The notes beneath the pieces were generated by a model that saw nothing but the letters and a program-made list of their open reading frames with translations, was not told where the DNA came from and ran no database searches. Positions 1 through 5,187 of a stretch of 7,602 nucleotides of DNA are shown here, one piece after another; positions within the stretch are counted from its first letter, which is position 1; each line of letters opens with the position of its first letter. Origin of the DNA: Verrucomicrobiota bacterium (GTDB lineage Bacteria > Verrucomicrobiota > Verrucomicrobiia > Chthoniobacterales > JAFAMB01); assembly GCA_019242435.1 (NCBI GenBank), contig JAFAVN010000011.1, positions 1 through 7,602 of the forward strand. Direction: 5' to 3'. Position numbers and translations under genes: made by a program.

Positions 1-33
1 GGTCCGGGTGCTTAGTGGTTGGTGATTGCAGGT

Positions 34-80
34 TGGCCTCAGTGGATGTCAGCGCAATGGCAACCCCCATACTGAGGCCA
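34..80. repeat. Inverted repeat, 10-bp perfect arms
   Basis: TGGCCTCAGT (34-43) is the exact reverse complement of ACTGAGGCCA (71-80), with a 27-nt loop. The loop contains a further ATGG/CCAT pair (57-60 with 67-70). No T-run follows on either strand, so it does not look like a simple intrinsic terminator. A 10-bp match at this distance is unlikely by chance in so short a region. Confidence 0.7.
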
Positions 81-99
81 GGCGCTTTGTAGGTCAGTA

Positions 100-143
100 G
101 CTCCCGCCGATCTCGTGATAAGCAGTCGGTAATTTTCGGGAGC
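100..143. repeat. Inverted repeat, 7-bp arms with an inner 4-bp helix
   Basis: GCTCCCG (100-106) pairs with CGGGAGC (137-143). The next bases CCGA (107-110) pair with TCGG (126-129), giving a two-step stem with an asymmetric 7-nt bulge. The shape suggests RNA secondary structure, but one repeat of this size can occur by chance. Confidence 0.5.
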
Positions 144-193
144 CGTCCGCTGTTGCCTTCATAGCTAGCGACATACACAGTGGCTCCCCTCGA

Positions 194-222
194 GGATGGG
201 CGGTGCCATTTCAGTCCCATCC
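194..222. repeat. Inverted repeat, 7-bp perfect arms
   Basis: GGATGGG (194-200) pairs with CCCATCC (216-222) around a 15-nt loop. It lies four bases before the next inverted repeat, so the two would form adjacent hairpins. Confidence 0.5.
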
Positions 223-225
223 GGA

Positions 226-250
226 TTGGCGGCTACATCAGCCGCGCCAA
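226..250. repeat. Short hairpin, bulged stem with a 5-nt loop
   Basis: TTGGCGGCT (226-234) pairs with AGCCGCGCCAA (240-250) around the loop ACATC. GCGGCT/AGCCGC is perfect, and the outer TTGGC/GCCAA pairing needs a 2-nt bulge. This is the most compact of the four hairpins. The following sequence is only moderately T-rich (CTAACTTTCTGT), so a terminator role is weak. Confidence 0.55.
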
Positions 251-339
251 CCTAACTTTCTGTCCTCCAAAATAATGAAGTTTTCGTTCTTCGTACAGCT
301 TGAGCACCAGGACACACAGAGGCAAGATGCGGTTAGTCC

Positions 340-1764
340 ATGGACCGTGACCCTGCCGCAAGAGGATCTGATAAAAGCCGATTTATTTTCGTCGGATCTG
401 CGGTCATATTCGACCTGTTTCTGGCGGTGCTTCCTCTAAAGGCGGTCTGGCCAAACCTAGATCTTCTCCAGCATGCTCAAGACGACTTGGCGAAGTATGG
501 CGTCGCTGTAAGTCTAGAGTGGGATGCGGATATTTTTGCGAATGTAAGGGGAGGAAAGGAACAGGCTGCAGTTACCGACGGCTTGATCCAGTTAGGGCTG
601 GATTTCGATCTGAAAAAGTTAACCGGACTAGGTATTTTCGATGCCAGTCAGCTGCACGCCGAAGGCTATTACCCTTATGGGCCCGGCATTTCGGATTACG
701 TCCGGGACTTGTCCGGAGTAAATAATAACGCGGCCTACAATAGTCCCAGGCTATATGAACTCTGGTTTCAAAAGGGATTCAAACTCGGTTTTCTGGAGAG
801 CACTCTTCGGCTCGGTTCAATGGGCGCGGATGTAGAATTCAATGTCATTGACAGCGCCGCCTTTTTTATCAATTCGTCTTTTGGCGCTCAGCTTGCCTAC
901 GGTGGTAATGTACCGGTCCCGGTGTATCCATTCACTGCCCTGGGAGCTCGCCTAGATGTCGCGGCCGGCAACGATTGGAATGTTAAGACTACGTTCCGGT
1001 CAGCCGTTTTGGATGGTAATTCTGCTGCTCCGACCTTGGGACCGTTTGCAGTCAATGCACCTAGTCAACCCAGTTATAACCCGCACGGTGTTGACTTTCA
1101 TTTCAATCCCAGCGAAGGCCTGATCTTCATAAACGAAGTTGTTTTCGACTACTTGAGCCGGGAACCCAAAGAAAATAATGTCAGCGGACCGGGACGTTGG
1201 TTCATTGGGCCTGGGCGCCTTGTGATCGGCGGCTTCTATTCAACGGATAGAATGGAAGATATCTTCCAGGCTGAGCTCCGATCCCTTGGAGTAAGCCCTT
1301 CTGGGAAACCAGTTCGCCAATCACGAGGCGATCACGCGATATATTGCATTTTAGAACAGAAATTTTACGAACCACAGTTAGGCTCTCCCGCAGGCCTATA
1401 TTTTTTTGGACGCGGCATGTTCCTACCGGATGATCAAAACCTCGCCACCATTTCGGTTGAAGCAGGAGCGGTCTACAAAGGATTGTTCCGGCGTGCGCGA
1501 GATGTACGTGATTCTTTCGGTATCGGTTTCGGCTATAATCGTATCAGCGGACGCGTCCAGGAAGCCGATCGCGTGGCCGCTGACGCTGGAGGAGAAGAAG
1601 TGCCGAATTTCCGCTTTGAATCAGTTGTAGAGGCAACCTATGTTTGCCCCATCACTGAGCATTGGAAACTGCAACCGGACCTTCAGTGGGTCATCCGGCC
1701 GGGTGCCGCTGGTCGCTATCCTAACGCTGTTGTGCTCGGGCTTCGATCGGTCGTGACCTTTTGA
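340..1764 (+). CDS. Carbohydrate-selective porin, OprB family
   Basis: The gene encodes a 474-residue outer-membrane beta-barrel porin. OprB-family proteins let sugars diffuse through the outer membrane; the actual substrate here cannot be read from sequence. A signal peptide is visible: basic DKSR at 11-14, a hydrophobic stretch at about 15-33, and probable cleavage after LKA (33-35). Family landmarks include RLYELWFQKGF (137-147), AAFFINSSFG (173-182), GRLVIGGFY (292-300), the run from GLYFFGRGM (352-360) into DDQN, and a C-terminal block with LQPDLQWVIRPG (444-455) ending in Phe, as outer-membrane proteins usually do. Length is normal for the family. The ATG at 340 is chosen because an in-frame stop lies at 334-336 and no later start keeps the signal peptide. 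The 14-residue n-region is long and no good ribosome-binding site precedes it, so the exact start is less certain than the family. The only two cysteines are C336 and C436. The next gene begins within 18 nt, suggesting co-transcription. Confidence 0.92.
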   Translation: MDRDPAARGSDKSRFIFVGSAVIFDLFLAVLPLKAVWPNLDLLQHAQDDLAKYGVAVSLEWDADIFANVRGGKEQAAVTDGLIQLGLDFDLKKLTGLGIFDASQLHAEGYYPYGPGISDYVRDLSGVNNNAAYNSPRLYELWFQKGFKLGFLESTLRLGSMGADVEFNVIDSAAFFINSSFGAQLAYGGNVPVPVYPFTALGARLDVAAGNDWNVKTTFRSAVLDGNSAAPTLGPFAVNAPSQPSYNPHGVDFHFNPSEGLIFINEVVFDYLSREPKENNVSGPGRWFIGPGRLVIGGFYSTDRMEDIFQAELRSLGVSPSGKPVRQSRGDHAIYCILEQKFYEPQLGSPAGLYFFGRGMFLPDDQNLATISVEAGAVYKGLFRRARDVRDSFGIGFGYNRISGRVQEADRVAADAGGEEVPNFRFESVVEATYVCPITEHWKLQPDLQWVIRPGAAGRYPNAVVLGLRSVVTF

Positions 1765-1782
1765 CCTCCCAGAGTTTTGACC

Positions 1783-2196
1783 ATGGTAGCAAGACAACGA
1801 CGAAAGCGACGCCTTAGTGTGGTTTTGAAGTGCGCAGGGCTCCTGCTGTTATTACCAGGAGCTTCATGCTGGGCCCAAATACCACCTTCCATCGAGTTAC
1901 CTCCGAGTTACACACTCGAAGTGTTGGATCCGACCTTTTCTCAGAAAGGTGGTGTGGTATCTGTGTCCGGTTCAGTACGGATGGCAAATCCGTGGGCTGA
2001 AACCGCCTGGGGTTACCTGGAACTGTCGCTTCTGGACGACAAGGGGAACCTGATAACGAAGGTTCCGGTTGATTACTTCCCGAAACCGCTCACCCGCACT
2101 TATCATAGCGATAATGAACCGATGGCAGTCTTTGGAGTGAGTGTGAAGGTTGGAGATCGGACTGTGGGCACCGTTCGGATCGTCTATCACGACTGA
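1783..2196 (+). CDS. Small exported protein of unknown function
   Basis: I do not recognise this family. The 137-residue product starts with a very basic stretch (RQRRKRR, 5-10 region), then a hydrophobic core (about 11-28), and probably has a signal-peptidase I site after CWA (29-31). The GASC at 26-29 is a poor lipobox because position -3 is Gly, so a lipoprotein is less likely. The mature part, about 105 residues, alternates short hydrophobic strands with turns (YTLEVLD, VVSVSGSVRM, YLELSLLDDKGN, VFGVSVKVGD, VGTVRIVYHD), which suggests a small beta-sandwich. A TTG six bases upstream (1777) is an alternative start giving 139 residues; neither has a good ribosome-binding site. It follows the porin stop by 12-18 nt, so the pair is probably one transcript, and a periplasmic role beside the porin is a reasonable inference. 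Its stop is followed immediately by the inverted repeat starting at 2197. Confidence 0.75.
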   Translation: MVARQRRKRRLSVVLKCAGLLLLLPGASCWAQIPPSIELPPSYTLEVLDPTFSQKGGVVSVSGSVRMANPWAETAWGYLELSLLDDKGNLITKVPVDYFPKPLTRTYHSDNEPMAVFGVSVKVGDRTVGTVRIVYHD

Positions 2197-2318
2197 CGGG
2201 CTCGCGTGAAGCTCGCCCGGATGACAAATGGACCCGCCGCTCGTTCTCGTTGACGAGGCCTCTATTTGTCATTCGTCATTTTGTCATTTGTCACCGGGGC
2301 GAGCGTCAGGCGAGCCCG
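2197..2318. repeat. Long imperfect inverted repeat between convergent genes (bidirectional terminator or REP/MITE-like element)
   Basis: The left arm (2197-2230) and the reverse complement of the right arm (2285-2318) align almost end to end. CGGGCTCGC matches, then one mismatch, TGA matches, another mismatch, GCTCGCCC matches, then two single-base indels flank GG, and TGACAAATG matches. The arms are about 34 bp with two mismatches and two indels. The 54-nt centre has smaller palindromes (CTCGT-TG-ACGAG at 2246-2257, GAGGCCTC at 2255-2262) and heptad repeats. The left arm begins one base after the exported-protein stop. The right arm overlaps the DUF1697 3' end and encodes its last residues and stop (2306-2308). 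It could act as a terminator for both genes, but its size and inner repeats also fit a small dispersed palindromic element. Confidence 0.8.
2264..2293 (+). repeat. Tandem heptad repeats ATTYGTC
   Basis: Four near-identical units follow one another: ATTTGTC (2264-2270), ATTCGTC (2271-2277), ATTTTGTC with one extra T (2278-2285) and ATTTGTC (2286-2292), then A. A further inverted copy, ATGACAAAT, lies at 2221-2229 in the left arm of the surrounding inverted repeat. The array is therefore the repeated form of the inner end of that arm. Short heptad arrays like this are known from some bacterial intergenic regions and may vary in copy number. Confidence 0.75.
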
Positions 2319-2854
2319 GCTGCCAATGTTTCCAGCTTCAAAACGGTATTCCAGTTCCTGCCGGTGGCCGGAGTGCCCAACTTCGTCTCGATCAGCCTAA
2401 CGGTTAGCCGCGACTTGCCGATCCCTGCGCGGTAAAAGATGTAGGCCTCTCGTCCAATCACCTCGATGATCTCCGGCCCGGAAACGGCAACCCGTAAACT
2501 GCCGACTTGCTGATGTGTGGGCGCACTCTTCAAAATCAGCATTAAAAGATGCGTCGGATCCAGCCTGGCTTCATCAGGCAGCGGATTGCGCTTAATGATC
2601 GCGCTCCATTGTTCTGCTGTCCTGACGAAGAAGGTAGTCTTAAGGCCTAAAGTCCGGTTAGCCGTCTTTTCCAGAAAGCTTTCCAGTGCCGCCCCATTTT
2701 TTTCCTTGCTTCGGAAGACTAAGTTACCGCTTTGTAACCATGATTGTACGCCTTCAAATCCGACATCGATCAGAAAAGCTCGCAACTCAGCCATGTTGAC
2801 CAGCTTGGTGCCGCCAACGTTTACGGCTCTCAGCAAAGCAATTTGAGTTGCCAT
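2306..2854 (-). CDS. DUF1697 family protein
   Basis: The 182-residue product has the family's N-terminal signature: ALLRAVNVGG (6-15), then MAELR (21-25) and QSGNLVF (41-47). It has the usual length of about 180 residues. DUF1697 proteins are small, soluble, presumably cytoplasmic proteins with no settled biochemical role, so no function is assigned. The ATG at 2854 places the signature at the normal distance from the N terminus. It lies inside CCATGG, so the opposite strand also has an ATG here. The last codons (encoding AGLA and stop) lie within the right arm of the inverted repeat at 2197-2318, so the C terminus may have been reshaped by that element. It is convergent with the exported-protein gene, divergent from the response regulator, and has no evident link to either. 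Confidence 0.9.
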   Translation of the reverse strand: MATQIALLRAVNVGGTKLVNMAELRAFLIDVGFEGVQSWLQSGNLVFRSKEKNGAALESFLEKTANRTLGLKTTFFVRTAEQWSAIIKRNPLPDEARLDPTHLLMLILKSAPTHQQVGSLRVAVSGPEIIEVIGREAYIFYRAGIGKSRLTVRLIETKLGTPATGRNWNTVLKLETLAAGLA

Positions 2855-2886
2855 GGAAATTGTTCGGAGTCTGGGAAACCTGCGCG

Positions 2887-2950
2887 ACGCAAAGTACTTT
2901 TCTCGGCTGGCAAATTGCCAAAAATCGTTACTTTTGCGATTAAACGCAAA
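2887..2950. promoter_or_regulatory. Palindrome cluster in the divergent DUF1697 / response-regulator intergenic region
   Basis: Three palindromes sit side by side in the 97 bp between the divergent genes: AAAGTACTTT (2891-2900), TGGCAA-A-TTGCCA (2908-2920) and TTTGCG-ATTAAA-CGCAAA (2933-2950), the last ending one base before the regulator ATG. ACGCAAA occurs twice directly (2887-2893 and 2944-2950), with TTTGCG as the inverted partner. A weak promoter can be drawn for the regulator, TTGCCA (2915-2920) and GATTAA (2938-2943) with a 17-bp spacer, which would start transcription close to the ATG. Autoregulation by the response regulator is plausible but inferred. Confidence 0.45.
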
Positions 2951-2951
2951 T

Positions 2952-3632
2952 ATGCGCTGCCTGGTGATTGAAGACGAAGCAGATACCGCTCGTTATATCT
3001 GCAACGGATTAATTGAAGCGGGTTTCAGTGTCAATTGGTGCCGCGACGGTGTTGACGGCCTCCGCATGGCGGCGGATGAGATTTGGGACGTGGTCGTCCT
3101 GGACCGCCTTCTGCCAGGCAATATTGACGGGCTTTCTATTGTGCAGAAAATGCGGGACCTCCGGAAATCGACTCCAGTACTTATTCTTAGCGCTTTGGCG
3201 AGCTTGGATGAACGAGTTCGCGGGTTGCGCAGCGGCGGTGACGACTATCTGACCAAACCATTTGCCTTTTCCGAACTCATGGCCCGAATACAAGCGCTTC
3301 TCCGGAGGTCGGCAATGCACCAGGACGCCAGCGAACTCTGGATTGCGGACCTTAAATTGGATTTGAGACGCCGTCGGGCCGAGCGAGCTGCCAAAGTGAT
3401 CGCTCTGCAGCCGCGCGAATTTCGGCTGCTCGAATACCTCGTGCGTCATCAGGGACAAGTGGTGACCCGGACGATGTTGCTGGAGGCAGTGTGGGAATAC
3501 CATTTCGACCCACAAACCAACGTCATTGATGTCCAGATCAGCCGGCTTCGGCAGAAGATCGACAAAGGATTTTCTCCCCCGCTTCTCCATACGGTCCGTG
3601 GCGCCGGCTACATGATCAGCGTACATGATTAG
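2952..3632 (+). CDS. OmpR/PhoB-family response regulator
   Basis: The 226-residue cytoplasmic transcription factor has an N-terminal receiver domain (1-118). Its acidic pair is E7/D8, the phospho-acceptor is D51 (in VVVLDRLLPG), the switch Ser is S80 (LILSAL), and the conserved Lys is K102 (TKPF). A winged-helix DNA-binding domain follows (about 128-222), with LQPREFRLLEYL, the recognition-helix region NVIDVQISRLRQKI and the wing ending RGAGYMI. The frame is open back to an ATG at 2853, but the 33 extra residues lie before the first receiver strand. The ATG at 2952 begins MRCLVIEDE, exactly where the family starts, so I use it; no clear ribosome-binding site precedes it. The last 8 bases overlap the kinase start, so the two are translationally coupled. 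It probably controls the downstream efflux genes. Confidence 0.95.
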   Translation: MRCLVIEDEADTARYICNGLIEAGFSVNWCRDGVDGLRMAADEIWDVVVLDRLLPGNIDGLSIVQKMRDLRKSTPVLILSALASLDERVRGLRSGGDDYLTKPFAFSELMARIQALLRRSAMHQDASELWIADLKLDLRRRRAERAAKVIALQPREFRLLEYLVRHQGQVVTRTMLLEAVWEYHFDPQTNVIDVQISRLRQKIDKGFSPPLLHTVRGAGYMISVHD

Positions 3633-4989
3633 ATTGTTTAAGACCGTCGGGTTCCGTCTGGCCATGGGTTACGGCATTCTCGTACTTTGCGCCGTGGCGG
3701 TAATCTCGACCATCCTCTATTTCGGCACGGTTGGTGTACTGGACCGCGAGATCAACACGAAGCTCTTCGGCATCTCCGATCGATTGCAAAAGCGGTTCGC
3801 AGAGAGCGGAATCCCCGGTGTCCAACAAGGTATAGAACAGTTGTTGACGGACGGAGTTGATACGGATACGGAGGTTTATCTCCTGATCGGGACGGACGGA
3901 AAAGCACTGATCGGCAACATCAACCCGTTGGACAAAACCAAGGTAGCTTTCGAGCGCCTGGTCGATAAGCCAGTAATCCGGTATGGCCGGCCATCAAATA
4001 GCCGGCTTCTGGCCCGCCAGTTACCAAACGGCGCCTTATTGGTAGTTGGTCGAGACATGCAGGACATCAGCGGGATTACCCAACTGGTGCTGCGTTCCTT
4101 GACGGTAGGTGGCGCTCTCGCATTACTGATCGCAATTGGCGGGGCCATACTGTTTCGCCAGCAACTGGAGCACCGGGTCGCTGCTATACGACACACGGTT
4201 TTGGAAATTGAAGCCGGAGATCTCAGCCGGCGGATTCCCCTCCTGGACTCCGACGATGAGTTCACCCGGTTGAATCACGATATCAACCAGATGCTGGATC
4301 AGATTCAACATCTGATGGACGGCGTCCGAAACGTCTCCAACGCAATCGCTCATGATCTGCGAACTCCACTCGGGAGGATCCGAAGTCTGCTCGATGAGGC
4401 GCTTCACTCGGGGAAAGACGCGGAGAAACTCTCGCGTGCCGCTACTAACGCTATCCGGCAGATCGACGATTTAACTGTGGTATTTGATAAATTACTGCAG
4501 ATTGCGGAAGCTGAGTCAGGCACCCGGCGACAATCTTTCCACCTGGTGTCCTTGGGGGAAATTGTTACTGGTGTGGTCGAACTCTACGACGCCGCTGCAG
4601 AAACCAAAGGAATCCAGTTAACGCTCGGTATCGAAGGCGATCCGGTTGCCATAGGGGATAAAGATCTTCTGGCGAGTGCAACCGCTAACTTGATCGATAA
4701 CGCGCTTAAGTATGCGGGTAACACCTCAACCGTGCGAGTTCGCGCGATTCAGGATCGCAACACAGTTTCCATAGTCGTTCAAGATAACGGACCCGGTATC
4801 CCACCCGGAGAACGAGAGAAAGTGATGACGCGCTTCTACCGGGGCGACCGCAGCCGCAGCTTTCCGGGAAATGGGCTCGGGCTACCAATCGTCACCTCGA
4901 TCAGTCACTTGCATTCCGGCGTATTTTCCCTTGAGGATGCCGGCCCTGGTCTCAGAGCGCGCATTGTGCTACCCAGCGTGCGGCGTTGA
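3625..4989 (+). CDS. Sensor histidine kinase (HAMP, HisKA, HATPase)
   Basis: The 454-residue inner-membrane kinase is the partner of the preceding regulator. Order: TM1 (about 10-34), a periplasmic domain of about 120 residues (35-155), TM2 (about 156-177), HAMP (about 178-232), a HisKA dimerisation domain with phospho-acceptor H243 in AHDLRTPL, and an ATPase domain with N-box N355/N359 (NLIDNALKYA), G1 box DNGPGIP (387-393), an F-box region RFYRGD (403-408) and G2 box GNGLGLP (415-421). All catalytic boxes are intact. The start overlaps the regulator stop by 8 nt, with no separate ribosome-binding site. The periplasmic part has no His or Cys and one Met (M145), but has an acidic patch (D76, D79, D81, E83). 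This argues against a CusS-like copper/silver sensor, so the signal is unknown. Overall layout resembles kinases beside heavy-metal RND pumps. Confidence 0.95.
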   Translation: MIRLFKTVGFRLAMGYGILVLCAVAVISTILYFGTVGVLDREINTKLFGISDRLQKRFAESGIPGVQQGIEQLLTDGVDTDTEVYLLIGTDGKALIGNINPLDKTKVAFERLVDKPVIRYGRPSNSRLLARQLPNGALLVVGRDMQDISGITQLVLRSLTVGGALALLIAIGGAILFRQQLEHRVAAIRHTVLEIEAGDLSRRIPLLDSDDEFTRLNHDINQMLDQIQHLMDGVRNVSNAIAHDLRTPLGRIRSLLDEALHSGKDAEKLSRAATNAIRQIDDLTVVFDKLLQIAEAESGTRRQSFHLVSLGEIVTGVVELYDAAAETKGIQLTLGIEGDPVAIGDKDLLASATANLIDNALKYAGNTSTVRVRAIQDRNTVSIVVQDNGPGIPPGEREKVMTRFYRGDRSRSFPGNGLGLPIVTSISHLHSGVFSLEDAGPGLRARIVLPSVRR

Positions 4990-5096
4990 GGCCGGCGGCG
5001 ACACCTCCAGGCAATCATCTTTCAACAGACTGCACAGTAAGATGGTGCCCTACCTCACATTAGCCAACCGTGGCGTAGCGACCGTACCTTCCCAAA

Positions 5097-5116
5097 ACAT
5101 TACCAAATGGTAATGT
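5097..5116. promoter_or_regulatory. Candidate response-regulator operator (perfect inverted repeat)
   Basis: ACATTACC and GGTAATGT are exact reverse complements separated by AAAT, giving a perfect 20-bp inverted repeat 71 bp upstream of the adaptor ATG. The design, two short arms around a 4-bp A/T-rich centre, resembles the palindromic boxes bound by CusR/CopR/PcoR-type regulators of metal efflux, though the bases differ. Binding by the regulator at 2952-3632 is inferred from position and symmetry only. Confidence 0.55.
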
Positions 5117-5172
5117 GATCAAACCTATCTCCTGCGTAGGCTTAAGCCCGCTCCTTGAATCCGAGCAAACAC

Positions 5173-5178
5173 GAAAGG
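5173..5178 (+). promoter_or_regulatory. Ribosome-binding site of the adaptor gene
   Basis: GAAAGG lies 9 nt before the ATG at 5188. It favours that start over the in-frame TTG at 5155, which would add 11 residues (through MNPSKHERPDP) ahead of the membrane anchor. Confidence 0.6.
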
Positions 5179-5187
5179 CCAGACCCA

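Larger units (their letters stand above)
1..339. other. Gene-poor stretch upstream of the porin, rich in inverted repeats
   Basis: I see no convincing gene here. Plus-strand frames are broken by early stops. A minus-strand frame is open from an ATG at 220 to the window edge (about 73 codons), but its product matches no family I recognise and it runs through three inverted repeats. What stands out is four consecutive inverted repeats at 34-80, 100-143, 194-222 and 226-250. The 251-339 part holds the presumed porin promoter and 5' leader, but no strong -35/-10 pair is visible. The region could be a structured leader, an uncharacterised RNA or a degraded gene end; I cannot decide between these. 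Confidence 0.5.
4990..5187. other. Intergenic gap between kinase and adaptor genes
   Basis: This 198-bp gap contains no gene. I see no clear terminator just after the kinase stop. It holds the perfect 20-bp inverted repeat at 5097-5116, a 10-bp palindrome GGCTTAAGCC at 5139-5148 that could form a small leader hairpin, and the adaptor ribosome-binding site. Its length and contents suggest a separate promoter for the adaptor-permease genes, although no strong -35/-10 pair is evident. That would fit a promoter needing an activator. Confidence 0.5.

Noticed and set aside
1..220. Minus-strand frame open from an ATG at 220 to the window edge, about 73 codons
   Set aside because: The product resembles no family I know, has no evident ribosome-binding site, and crosses three inverted repeats. 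It cannot be excluded as the start of a truncated gene, but it is not supported.
226..262. Hairpin at 226-250 as an intrinsic terminator
   Set aside because: The downstream sequence CTAACTTTCTGT lacks a continuous T-run and no upstream plus-strand gene is evident.
300..328. TTGAGC and CAAGAT with a 17-bp spacer as the porin promoter
   Set aside because: Only 4 of 6 and 3 of 6 consensus bases match, so it is no better than chance.
203..439. Plus-strand 78-codon frame overlapping the porin start
   Set aside because: Its second half is the porin signal-peptide region in another frame and its composition is not protein-like.
340..1764. Porin as the outer-membrane channel of the efflux pump
   Set aside because: OprB porins are monospecific beta-barrels without the periplasmic helical tunnel of TolC-type factors, and a DUF1697 gene on the other strand separates it from the pump.
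1858..1871. Lipobox (GASC) making the small exported protein a lipoprotein
   Set aside because: Position -3 is Gly rather than Leu, Val or Ile, and a better signal-peptidase I site (CWA) follows at once.
3009..3665. 218-codon minus-strand frame opposite the response regulator
   Set aside because: It lies antisense to a gene with every receiver and winged-helix landmark intact, so it is a shadow frame despite its length.
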